Shown here: positions 25,698 through 34,700 of the stretch, one piece after another
Layout of the letters: each line of letters begins with the position of its first letter
Numbering within the stretch: the first letter of the stretch is position 1
Notes under the pieces: generated by a model
Databases searched by the model: none
Told to the model about the DNA's origin: nothing
The model's input: the letters and a program-made list of their open reading frames with translations, nothing else
Origin: Streptomyces inusitatus
GTDB lineage: Bacteria; Actinomycetota; Actinomycetes; Streptomycetales; Streptomycetaceae
NCBI RefSeq assembly: GCF_014651115.1
Contig: NZ_BMWG01000002.1
Location: forward strand, 483,059-547,058
Length of the DNA stretch: 64,000 bases
Direction: 5' to 3'
Position numbers and translations under genes: made by a program

Positions 25698-28600
25698 ATG
25701 TTCGAGCTGTCGAGACGCAGGGTTCTGGGGACGGCGGGGGCGATCGGGGTGGGCACGGCCCTCGCCGCGCAGGGGCCGGCCGCCGGTGCGACGGGGCCGC
25801 CCCGGCGGGCGGGCGCGGCGCTGGATCTGACCCCGGCGCGGGCCGCCCTGCGGCGGCTGCTGCCGGACCACGAGGACCAGTTCCTGCTGCGGGACCTGAG
25901 CGGGCCCGAGCGGTTCCGGGTGACCGGGAGCGCGGGCCGGATCGAGGTGGCGGGGACCTCTGCGGCGGTGCTGCTGACCGGGGTGCACTGGTATCTCAAG
26001 TACACCTGCCGGGCGCATGTCTCCTGGTCGGGCAGCCGGCTCGACCTGCCGGCGAAGCTGCCCGCGCCGGCCCGCGCGCTGGAGCGGTCGGCGACGGTGC
26101 CGCACCGGTTCGCGTACAACGACACCCATGACGGCTACACCGGCCCGTACGCCGACTGGGCGCGCTGGGAGCGGCTGATCGACGTACTCGCCCTGCACGG
26201 CTGCAACGAGGTGCTGGTGACGACCGGGCAGGAGGCCGTCTACCACCGGCTGCTGATGGACTTCGGCTACTCGGACGAGGAGTCGCGCACCTGGCTGCCC
26301 GCGCCCTCGCACCAACCGTGGTGGCTGCTCCAGAACATGAGCGAGTACGGCGGCCCGCTCTCCCCCGCGCTGCTGGCGGCCCGGACCGAGCTGGGGCGGC
26401 GGATCACCGCGCGGCTGCGGGAGCTGGGCATGCGCCCGGTGCTGCCCGGCTACTTCGGCACCGTCCCGGACGGCTTCGCCGCCCGCAACCCCGGCGCGCG
26501 GACCGTCCCCCAGGGAAGCTGGAACGGGCTCCCCCGGCCGGACTGGCTCGATCCGCGCACCCCCGTCTTCGCCGAGCTGGCGGCGGCCTTCTACCGGCAT
26601 CAGGAAGAACTCTTCGGCGAGGCCGACTTCTTCAAGATGGATCTGCTGCACGAGGGCGGCAGCGCCGGGGACGTCCCGGTCGCCGCCGCCGCGCGCGCCG
26701 TGGAGACCGCGCTGCGCACCGCCCGGCCCGAGGCGACCTGGGTGATCCTGGGCTGGCAGGCCAATCCGCGCCCGGCGCTGCTGGACGCCGTCGACACCAG
26801 CCGGGTGCTGATCGTGGACGGGCTCTCCGACCTGGACACGGTCACCGACCGGGAGAAGGAGTGGGGCGGCGCGCCGTACGCCTTCGGCACCATCCCCAAC
26901 TTCGGCGGGCGCACCACGATCGGCGCGAACACCGACCGCTGGACGGCGAGGTTCACCGCCTGGCGGGACAAGCCGGGCAGCGCGCTGGTGGGCACCGCGT
27001 ACATGCCGGAGGCGGCCGAGCGGGACCCGGCGGCGCTGGAGCTGTTCAGCGAGCTGGCGTGGCGCGAGGAGCGGATCGACCGGGAGGCCTGGTTCACGGA
27101 GTACGCGAGGATCCGGTACGGCGGGAAGGACGCGGCGGCCGAGGAGGCGCATCTCGCGCTGGCGGCCACCGCGTACCGGCTGACCAGCGCGGACGGCAGG
27201 CCGCACGACTCGCTCTTTCTGCGCAGGCCGAATCTGACCTCGGCGATCGGCACGGCCTTCGATCCGGCGGGCTTCGACCGGGCGTTCGCGGCGCTGCTGC
27301 GGGTGAAGGAGCCGCTGCGCGACTCCGACGCGTACCGCCACGATCTCACCGACCTCGCCCGGCAGGCGCTGGCGAACCGTTCGCGGACGCTTCAGCTCGC
27401 GCTGCGCTCCGCGTACGGCGCGAAGGACGTCGAGAGCTTCCGGGGGATCTCCGCGCTCTGGCTGAGGCTGATGCGGCTGGCCGACACCATGGCGGGCTGT
27501 CATCGGTCGTTTCTGCTCGGGCCGTGGCTGGAGGACGCCAAGCGGCTGGCGACCAGCCCCGCCGAGGCGGTCGAGCTGGAGCGGACCGCGCGGGTGCTGG
27601 TGACGACCTGGGGCGACCGGACGGTGGCCGGGCATTTGAGCAACTACGCCAACCGGGACTGGCACGGGCTGATCGCCGATGTCCATGTGCCGCAGTGGGA
27701 GGCGTTCCTGACGGAGGCGGCGACGGCGCTCGCCGAGGGCCGCGCGCCGAAGACCTTCGACTGGTATCCGGCCGAGGAGGCGTGGACGGTGGACCGGCGG
27801 GCGTATCCGGTGCGGCCCACCGGGGACGCGTACCGGGTGGCGACCCGGGTGCGGGACACCCTGGCGACCGCGCCGTACCAGGGGCACACGACGGTCTCGG
27901 CGGAGCCGGCCGCGCTGACCCCCGGCGGCTCGGCGACGGTGACGGCGAGCTTCCGCAATCTGAACGGTCTGCGCGCCTCCGGGCGGGTCGATCTCGCGCT
28001 GACGGGGGCCGAGCTGGCCCCCTCGCCGCAGGGTCCGACCGCGCTGCCGGGGGTGGCGGCGGGCGGCTCGGGGTCGGTGTCCTGGCGGGTGAGCGCCCCG
28101 GCCGAGCCGCTGGCGGAGCCGCTGCGGGCGCTCCCGTACGAACTGCGGGTGCGGTACGGGCCGCTCGGCGAGGACCGGGTCGCGGTCGTGCAGCGCGGGG
28201 CGCTCCACGTGGCCGCGCCGATGGCCGCCGGGTGGCGGACCTTCACCAGCAACGCGGCCGTCTTCGGCCAGCTCGGGGAGCGGTTCGCGGTCAATGGCGC
28301 GGGCAGTGACCTGTGGCGGGGGACGGCGCACTTCGGCACGGCGTACCGCGCGGGCGCGCTGACGCCGGGCGTGAGCGTGCTGCTGCGGGTGGACGCGCAG
28401 GAGAACACGTCGTCCTGGGCGCGGGCGGGGATCGTGGCGCGCGACGATCTGGCGGTGCAGGGCGGTCCGGGGTTCGTGAATCTCGCGGTGACCCCGGGGC
28501 AGGGTGTGGTGCTGTCGTACGACTCGAACGGCGACGGGACGCTGGATGTGTACCGGCGGGTGACGGGGGTGCGGGCTCCGGTGCTGCTGCGGCTGACCAG

Positions 28601-28823
28601 GGAGACGGGGACGGCGCTCACGGGCTCGCTCACGGGCTCGTTCACGGGCGCTTTCTCGGTGGACGAGGGGGTGAGCTGGCGGACGGTGGGGACCGTGAGC
28701 GTGCCGGGGGCGGGGGCGGCGCAGGACGTGGGGCTGTTCATGACGGCCTCGAACGGCGGGAGTGGGGCGCGGGGCACGGTGCGGTTCAGCGGCTGGGAGG
28801 TCGGCGTCGCCGCCACCGGGTGA
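25698..28823 (+). CDS. Secreted alpha-N-acetylglucosaminidase, GH89 family
   Basis: 1041 residues from ATG 25698 (MFELSRRRVLGTAGAIG), with GGAG seven bases upstream. The twin-arginine motif SRRRVLG marks Tat export. NAGLU N-terminal domain ~45-130, (beta/alpha)8 barrel ~140-470, C-terminal helical domain to ~730. Candidate catalytic Glu residues align with human NAGLU E316 and E446: Glu319 in LLHEGG and Glu438 in AYMPEAAERD. It removes terminal alpha-linked GlcNAc from glycans. Beyond the core it has a NEW3-like beta domain (~735-820) and a ~190-residue C-terminal region resembling a lectin or carbohydrate-binding module. The longer upstream frame has no support. Confidence 0.9.
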   Translation: MFELSRRRVLGTAGAIGVGTALAAQGPAAGATGPPRRAGAALDLTPARAALRRLLPDHEDQFLLRDLSGPERFRVTGSAGRIEVAGTSAAVLLTGVHWYLKYTCRAHVSWSGSRLDLPAKLPAPARALERSATVPHRFAYNDTHDGYTGPYADWARWERLIDVLALHGCNEVLVTTGQEAVYHRLLMDFGYSDEESRTWLPAPSHQPWWLLQNMSEYGGPLSPALLAARTELGRRITARLRELGMRPVLPGYFGTVPDGFAARNPGARTVPQGSWNGLPRPDWLDPRTPVFAELAAAFYRHQEELFGEADFFKMDLLHEGGSAGDVPVAAAARAVETALRTARPEATWVILGWQANPRPALLDAVDTSRVLIVDGLSDLDTVTDREKEWGGAPYAFGTIPNFGGRTTIGANTDRWTARFTAWRDKPGSALVGTAYMPEAAERDPAALELFSELAWREERIDREAWFTEYARIRYGGKDAAAEEAHLALAATAYRLTSADGRPHDSLFLRRPNLTSAIGTAFDPAGFDRAFAALLRVKEPLRDSDAYRHDLTDLARQALANRSRTLQLALRSAYGAKDVESFRGISALWLRLMRLADTMAGCHRSFLLGPWLEDAKRLATSPAEAVELERTARVLVTTWGDRTVAGHLSNYANRDWHGLIADVHVPQWEAFLTEAATALAEGRAPKTFDWYPAEEAWTVDRRAYPVRPTGDAYRVATRVRDTLATAPYQGHTTVSAEPAALTPGGSATVTASFRNLNGLRASGRVDLALTGAELAPSPQGPTALPGVAAGGSGSVSWRVSAPAEPLAEPLRALPYELRVRYGPLGEDRVAVVQRGALHVAAPMAAGWRTFTSNAAVFGQLGERFAVNGAGSDLWRGTAHFGTAYRAGALTPGVSVLLRVDAQENTSSWARAGIVARDDLAVQGGPGFVNLAVTPGQGVVLSYDSNGDGTLDVYRRVTGVRAPVLLRLTRETGTALTGSLTGSFTGAFSVDEGVSWRTVGTVSVPGAGAAQDVGLFMTASNGGSGARGTVRFSGWEVGVAATG

Positions 28824-28829
28824 GGTGAG

Positions 28830-28856
28830 GGTGCGGCCCGTTATGCGGGCCGCACC
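28830..28856 (+). terminator. Hairpin terminator after GH89 gene
   Basis: GGTGCGGCCCG (28830-28840) and CGGGCCGCACC (28846-28856) flank a 5-base loop, seven bases past the GH89 stop. Confidence 0.75.
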
Positions 28857-28893
28857 TCTGTCATCTCGCGCTACCCATCAGTACATTGACGAC

Positions 28894-29808
28894 ATGTCTA
28901 ATACGCGGCCCGTACTGGCGGCCCGCCGGGTCTCCTTCGACTGGGCGGACACCCCGCTCCACTGGGTCCCCGGCGACCCGTTCACCACCCACACCATCAA
29001 TGTGCTGCATCTGCTGCTGCCGGCCGGTGAGCGCTGGTTCGTCCAGGTGTACCGGCAGGTGCTGCCGCACATCACGGACGAGGAACTCCGCGCCGACGTC
29101 ATCGGCTTCATCGGGCAGGAGGCCGTGCACGCGGGGGCGCACGACGAGGTACTCCCCCGGCTGCGGCGGCTCGGTCTGGACCCCACGCCCTACACCGCGC
29201 AGGTCGACTGGCTCTTCGAGAAGCTCCTCGGCGACCGGACCCTGCCGCCCGGCCGGGCGAGCCGCTGGTGGCTGTGGGAGCGGGTCGCGCTGATCGCCGC
29301 GATCGAGCACCACACCGCCTTCCTCGGCGACTGGGTGCTCAACGCGAAGGAGCTGGACCGGTGCGGCGCGGACCCCACCATGCTCGATCTGCTGCGCTGG
29401 CACGGGGCTGAGGAGGTGGAGCACCGCTCGGTGGCCTTCGAACTGTTCCAGCACGTCGACGGCTCCTACCGGCGGCGGGCGCGGACCTGGGCGACGGCCT
29501 TCTCCACGCTGGTCTTCCTCTGGCAGCGCGGGATCCGCTTCTTCATGGCCAACGACCCGACGCTGAACGGCGGGCGGGCGAGCCTCGCGCAGTTCCACCG
29601 CGCGGGCCGCCGGGGAGTGCTGCCCGCCCTTCCCGACGTACTGCGCTCCGGGCCGCGCTATCTGAGCCGGGGCTACCACCCCCGGGACGAGGGGGACACG
29701 GCCCAGGCCCTCGCCTATCTCGCCACGTCCCCCGCCGTGAACCGCACGGGCGGCACGGGCGGCATCGACCGCACGGGCGGCACGGACCGCGCCGACGGGG
29801 GCCGCTGA
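28894..29808 (+). CDS. PF10118-type metal-dependent hydrolase, diiron-like
   Basis: 304 residues from ATG 28894. Three ferritin-like metal motifs are visible: GQEAVHAGAHDEV (~76), AIEHHTAFL (~137) and HGAEEVEHRSVAF (~172). These fit a four-helix non-haem diiron centre; PF10118 is called a predicted metal-dependent hydrolase, but its members look like diiron oxygenases. The C-terminus has a low-complexity NRTGGTGGIDRTGGTDR tail. TACATT starts 12 bases before the ATG with CTGTCA 18 bases further up, so the mRNA is probably leaderless. The 2Fe-2S reductase follows after one base, suggesting a joint oxygenase system. Confidence 0.85.
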   Translation: MSNTRPVLAARRVSFDWADTPLHWVPGDPFTTHTINVLHLLLPAGERWFVQVYRQVLPHITDEELRADVIGFIGQEAVHAGAHDEVLPRLRRLGLDPTPYTAQVDWLFEKLLGDRTLPPGRASRWWLWERVALIAAIEHHTAFLGDWVLNAKELDRCGADPTMLDLLRWHGAEEVEHRSVAFELFQHVDGSYRRRARTWATAFSTLVFLWQRGIRFFMANDPTLNGGRASLAQFHRAGRRGVLPALPDVLRSGPRYLSRGYHPRDEGDTAQALAYLATSPAVNRTGGTGGIDRTGGTDRADGGR

Positions 29809-29809
29809 G

Positions 29810-30916
29810 ATGCCGCCGCGCCCGCTCGCCCTCGCCCTCACCGCCGGAGCCGGGGCCGGGGCCGCGCTGCTCGCCCGGCAGGCCCGGCGGGCCCTGCGCC
29901 GCCGGGTCGCACGCTCCCCGCTCTGGCCGCTGCCCGCCCTGCCGGAGCCGGTCTCGGGACAGGGCCGGAGCCGGAGCCGGAGCGAAGTCAGGGGCACGGC
30001 CCGCCGGGTCACCGTCGTCGAGCGCACCGCCCCCGCCGAGGGCGTCGTACGGCTCCGGCTGGCCGGGGACGGGCCGGACGGGCTGCCGCCGTGGCGGCCG
30101 GGGGCCCATCTCGATCTGGTGCTCCCCTCCGGCCTGGTCCGGCAGTACTCGCTCTGCGGCGATGTGGCCGACTCCGCCGCGTACACCGTCGCCGTCCGGC
30201 TGGTCGAGAACGGCCGGGGAGGATCCCGCGAGATCCACGAGCGGCTGGTCCCGGGCGCCGAGGTGGAGATCCGGGGCCCGCGCGACCGCTTCCCGCTGGC
30301 CCCCTCCCCCGCGTACCACTTCGTCGCGGGCGGCATCGGCATCACCCCGCTGCTGCCGATGCTGTACGCGGCCGAGGCGGCGGGCGCGCGATGGCGGCTG
30401 CTGTACTGCGGACGCTCGCGCGCCTCGATGCCCTTCCTGGCGGAGCTCGCGGCGCTCGGCGGGGACCGGGTCACGGTCGTCGCCGGGGACGAGAGCGGAA
30501 GGCCGGAGCTGGGCTTCCTCGCCTCGCTGCCCAAGTCCACGGCCGTCTACTGCTGCGGTCCAGGCCCGCTGATGGACGCCGTCGCCGCACTGCTCCCGAA
30601 GGACCGGCCGCCCCGGCTGGAACGGTTCACCGCCGGTGGTCAAGGCGCCGGGGGCGCGTTCGAGGTCGAGCTGGGCCGCTCGGGGCGCACGGTCCCCGTC
30701 GCGGCGGGCCAGTCCGTGCTGGCCGCCGTGCTGACCGAGCTGCCGGACCTCGCGCACTCCTGCCGCCAGGGCTTCTGCGGCACCTGCCGGCAGCGGGTGC
30801 TGGCGGGCGAGGTGGACCACCGTGACGAGCTGCTCACCGACGCCGAGCGGGCGGAGCAGATGCTGATCTGCGTATCGCGCTGCCACAGCGGCGGACGGCT
30901 GGTACTCGACCTGTAG
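29810..30916 (+). CDS. PDR/VanB-type oxidoreductase (FMN/FAD, NAD, 2Fe-2S)
   Basis: 368 residues, beginning one base after the preceding stop. The N-terminus is hydrophobic and Ala/Arg-rich (ALTAGAGAGAALLARQARRA). Flavin-binding barrel ~70-165 (PPWRPGAHLDLVLPSGLVRQ, YSLCGDV), NAD-binding domain (VAGGIGITPLLPML ~180), and C-terminal plant-type ferredoxin with Cys ligands CRQGFCGTC plus a distal Cys near LICVSRC. This is the phthalate dioxygenase reductase order. It passes electrons from NAD(P)H to a partner oxygenase, here most likely the diiron-like protein encoded just upstream. Confidence 0.92.
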   Translation: MPPRPLALALTAGAGAGAALLARQARRALRRRVARSPLWPLPALPEPVSGQGRSRSRSEVRGTARRVTVVERTAPAEGVVRLRLAGDGPDGLPPWRPGAHLDLVLPSGLVRQYSLCGDVADSAAYTVAVRLVENGRGGSREIHERLVPGAEVEIRGPRDRFPLAPSPAYHFVAGGIGITPLLPMLYAAEAAGARWRLLYCGRSRASMPFLAELAALGGDRVTVVAGDESGRPELGFLASLPKSTAVYCCGPGPLMDAVAALLPKDRPPRLERFTAGGQGAGGAFEVELGRSGRTVPVAAGQSVLAAVLTELPDLAHSCRQGFCGTCRQRVLAGEVDHRDELLTDAERAEQMLICVSRCHSGGRLVLDL

Positions 30917-30952
30917 AACTGGTGCGCGGAGGCCAGTCGGTAGGGTATGCCC

Positions 30953-31681
30953 ATGACGACCGGGGTACGCCGCAGGATGGGCGTCGAGGAGCGCAGGCAG
31001 CAGCTGATCGGTGTGGCGCTGGAACTGTTCAGCGCCCGCTCCCCCGACGAGGTGTCGATCGACGAGATAGCGGCGGCTGCCGGGATCTCCCGGCCGCTCG
31101 TCTACCACTACTTCCCCGGCAAGCAGAGCCTGTACGAGGCGGCGCTGCGGCGTGCCGCCGAGGAGCTGGCCACGCGCTTCGTCGAGCCGCGCGAAGGCCC
31201 GCTGGGCGCGCGGCTGCTGCGGGTCATGAAGCGGTTCTTCGACTTCGTGGACGAGCACGGGCCGGGCTTCTCCGCGTTGATGCGCGGCGGCCCCGCCGTC
31301 GGCTCCACCACCACGAACGCGATGATCGACGATGTCCGGCAGGCCGCCTACGAGCAGATCATGTCCCATCTGGACATCGCGGAGCCGCCGGTCCGCCTCA
31401 CCCTGGTGGTGCGCTCCTGGGTCTCGCTGGCCGAGGCGACCGCGCTGCTCTGGCTGGACGGCCGGGAGATCCCCCGCGCCGAGCTGGAGCTTCAGCTGGT
31501 GCACGACTTCGCGGCGCTGTGCGCGGTGAGCGCGGCGTACGACGACGGCATGGCCGCCGTGGTGGTGCGGATCCTGGAGCAGGAGCCGCTGGAAGGCCCG
31601 TTCGGCGAGCTGGTGGGACGGCTGATGGCGATCGCGCCGACGGTGATGGAGCAGGTCGTCGCCGACGACCGTACGGCCTGA
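30953..31681 (+). CDS. TetR family transcriptional regulator
   Basis: 242 residues from ATG 30953 (MTTGVRRRMG). An ATG at 30947 would add two residues, but TAGGGT at 30941-30946 lies exactly 12 bases before 30953, so a leaderless start there is preferred. TetR_N helix-turn-helix: QQLIGVALELFSARSPDEVS, IAAAAGISRPLVYHYFPGKQ. The C-terminal ligand domain is variable. It lies 36 bases after the reductase on the same strand with its own promoter, and probably represses itself and the oxygenase/reductase pair. The inducer is unknown. Confidence 0.9.
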   Translation: MTTGVRRRMGVEERRQQLIGVALELFSARSPDEVSIDEIAAAAGISRPLVYHYFPGKQSLYEAALRRAAEELATRFVEPREGPLGARLLRVMKRFFDFVDEHGPGFSALMRGGPAVGSTTTNAMIDDVRQAAYEQIMSHLDIAEPPVRLTLVVRSWVSLAEATALLWLDGREIPRAELELQLVHDFAALCAVSAAYDDGMAAVVVRILEQEPLEGPFGELVGRLMAIAPTVMEQVVADDRTA

Positions 31682-31689
31682 GCGCGGGA

Positions 31690-31730
31690 GAACGGCCCGG
31701 AACCCCTGAAGGCAGGGTCCCGGGCCGTTC
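31690..31730. terminator. 16-bp stem bidirectional terminator
   Basis: GAACGGCCCGGAACCC (31690-31705) pairs with GGGTCCCGGGCCGTTC (31715-31730) with one mismatch, between the convergent tetR-type and pullulanase genes. Confidence 0.75.
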
Positions 31731-31731
31731 C

Positions 31732-31759
31732 GCGCTGTCTCAGCCGCGCTGTCTCAGCC
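31732..31759. repeat. Two 14-bp tandem repeats at the pullulanase stop
   Basis: GCGCTGTCTCAGCC occurs twice in tandem (31732-31745 and 31746-31759), followed by a partial third GCGCTGG. The second copy contains the pulA stop codon (TCA at 31754-31756 on this strand). Confidence 0.7.
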
Positions 31760-34700
31760 GCGCTGGAAGACGGCGACCGTCCGGGCGGGCACCGAGAAGG
31801 TTCCCGTCTCCTTCTCGTACGCCGATGACTTGACGGTCGCGTCCGCGCCGCTGGCCTGGACGGGGTGGAGCGCGTACCGCTCCCCGGCGGTCCCGGCGGG
31901 CCGCTGGGTGTGGCGCTCGGGCGTCGCGTTGAAGACGACGACCAGGTCACCGGCGCGCATGGTGATCACACCGGGGGTCTCGTCCGGGCCCGAGAGCGGG
32001 AAGGAGACCGCCGAGCGCACCTGTTCGGCGGTGGCCAGACCGAAGACCGGCTCGGTGGTGCGGATCTTCTGGAGATCCCGGTAGGCGGCGGACGCCCCGT
32101 CGATCTGCGGGCAGCCCACGGTGAGCGAGGAGGCGCCCAGCAGCGGCCTGCCGTGCTCCCACTTGTCCCGGTTGTCGGCGGCGGGCGGCAGCCCACGGCC
32201 GAAGCCGTTGCCGTCGCGGCACTCCCAGTGGATCGCGTTGAACCAGTCGCCGCTGTCGTAGGAATTGCGGTCGAGCGACTTGGAGCGCAGCAGATCGGTC
32301 CCGGCCTGGGAGAGCGCGGGCCCCTGGGAGAGCGTCGCCGTGGCCATGGCGAGGACCTGCGCCCTGGCCCGGTCGGCGGGCGAGGTGTCCTTGGGGAGCT
32401 TGAACGCGAGCGCGTCGTAGAGCGTCTCGTTGTCGTGGGCGTCGGCGTAGGCGAGCGCGTCGCCCGGGGCCTTCGCGTACCCCGCCGGGGCTCCGTTGTA
32501 GTCGATCTGGGAGCCCTTGACGGTGCGGCCCCGGCTGTCGGTGAGGGTGTAGTCGGCGAGATTGCCGGTCAGGCCGACCTTGATGAGGTCCTGGTAGTGC
32601 AGCAGCCGGGCGCGCTGCGCCGCGCGGTCGCCGTTGTCGGCCGCCGGGTTGGGGTCGGTGTAGAGGCCGGAGGCGAAGCCCTGGACGCCGGGGTCGGCGT
32701 CGAAGGGGCCGCCGCCGCGCACCGCGTCACGGGCCCGGTCGGAGAAGGTGGCGATGCCGGTGCCGGCCATGTTCTTCTGGGTGGCCTGGACGAAGCGGGC
32801 GTCGTCGGCGATCTCGCCGAAGTTCCAGCCCTCCCCGTAGAGGACGATCGACTTCCCGTCGACGCCGTCCCGGGCCAGGGTCAGCCGGTCCAGCGCGGCG
32901 CGGACGGCGAGCATGTTCGCCTTGGGGTGGTGGCCCATCAGATCGAAGCGGAAGCCGTCGACCTTGTACTCCTTCGCCCAGGTGACGACGGAGTCCACCA
33001 CCAGCTTGCCCATCATCGCGTTCTCGGGGGCGGTGTTGGCGCAGCAGGTGGAGGTGGCGACGGAGCCGTCGGCGAGCAGCCGCTGATAGTAGCCGGGGAC
33101 GATTCTGTCGAGTACGGACTTCTCGGACTGACCGGCGGCCACGGTGTGGTTGTAGACCACGTCCATGACCGTCCGCAGGCCCTGCCCGTTCAGCGCGGCG
33201 ACCATCTCACGGAACTCGACGGTGCGCCGGGCGCCCTCGGGGTCGGAGGCGTAGGAGCCCTCGGGGACGGTGTAGTGCAGGGGGTCGTACCCCCAGTTGT
33301 ACGCGTCCTTCGCGGCGCTCTCGGCGACGCAGGCCTGTTGTTCGGCGGAGTCGGGGGCGTACACCGAGAGGTCGCACGCGGGCTCTTTCCGGTCGGACGC
33401 GCGCTCGGGGATGGTGCCGATGTCGAAGGCGGGCAGGAGGTGGAGGTAGGAGGTTCCGCTGTCGGCGAGCTTCTTGAGGTGCTTGCTGCCCGCCGATGCG
33501 CGGTCGGTGAAGGCGCGGTACTGGCCGGGGTGTTTCGCCGTGCGGTCCGCGATGGAGAAGTCGCGGATGTGGAGTTCCTGGATCTGGGCGTCGCGCAGCG
33601 GGACGGCGGCGGGCTTCTTCAGCGTCCGCCAGCCCTTGGGGGCGAGCTTCGGGTCGGTGAGGTCGACGGCGACGCTGCGTACGGAGTCGGTGGTCAGGGC
33701 GGTGGAGTAGGGGTCGGTGACCTTGTTCACCACGGTTTTCCGCACACTGGGGGCCCAGACGGTGACCCGGTAGCGGTACGGCTCGCCGCGCCAGCTCCGG
33801 GGGCCTTTGGCCGACCAGACGCCGCTGGCGTCGTCGCGGCGCATGGGCACGGTCCTCCCGTCGAGTTCGAGGGCGACGGTACGGGCGGTGGGGGCCCAGA
33901 GGGAGAAGGTGACCCCGTCGGGGCCGAAGACCGGTCCGAGGGCGGTACGGGTGGCCCTGGCCGCGTACAGATCGTCGAGCACTCCGGCGGTCTGCACCCC
34001 GGTGGCGGCGAGCAGCGCGCCCGAGGCGTTGCGCTGGGTGGCGATGAGCTGGCCGCGCAGGGAGTCCCGTACCCGCTCGGCGTCGCGCGGGTCGACGGTG
34101 AACGCCGGGTACTCCTTGAGATGCGGGTACTTGGCGCGCTGGGCGTCGGTCAGCGCGGCGGGGGCGAGCCGCAGCCAGCGGCCCTCGTCGCTGAGCGCGC
34201 CGTCGACGACGGAGATGGGGCGGTCCGCCGCGTGGACGAGCTGCTGGCTGGTGGCCTCGGTGGCCTTCACCTTCCAGACGACGGTGTCGCGGTCGATCCA
34301 CTGCGCCTCGGCCTTGCCGAGGTCGAGCGAGGGGACGGCACCGGCCTGCGGGAGCAGGGGCTTCGGCTGCCCGGAGAGCAGCCAGACCTCGTTGCCGTGG
34401 GTGGCGAGGTCGAGGGACTGGTCGCCGGGGAGGTCCTTCTCGTCGCCCTTGTGGAGGATGTGGCTGAGCGAGGTCGCGCCGGGTGCGAGGGGGACCTCGA
34501 AGGTCACTCCGTACGCGTCCTTGCGGACGGGCCTCAGCGGCTCGGCCCAGTCGGTGGGATTCGCCGCGCCGTTCCAGACGTGCAGGCCCCAGCCGTCGTA
34601 GTCGCCCCCGGGGCGCTGGTAGTGGATGACGGCCTTGCCCTTGTCCTGCGGCGGGTAGGTCCCGGCGGGGGCGGTGTCGCGCTGGCCGCCTTGACCCTGG

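Noticed and set aside
25086..28331. Minus-strand frame of 1081 codons
   Set aside because: It is a shadow of the GH89 gene, which carries clear family motifs on the plus strand.
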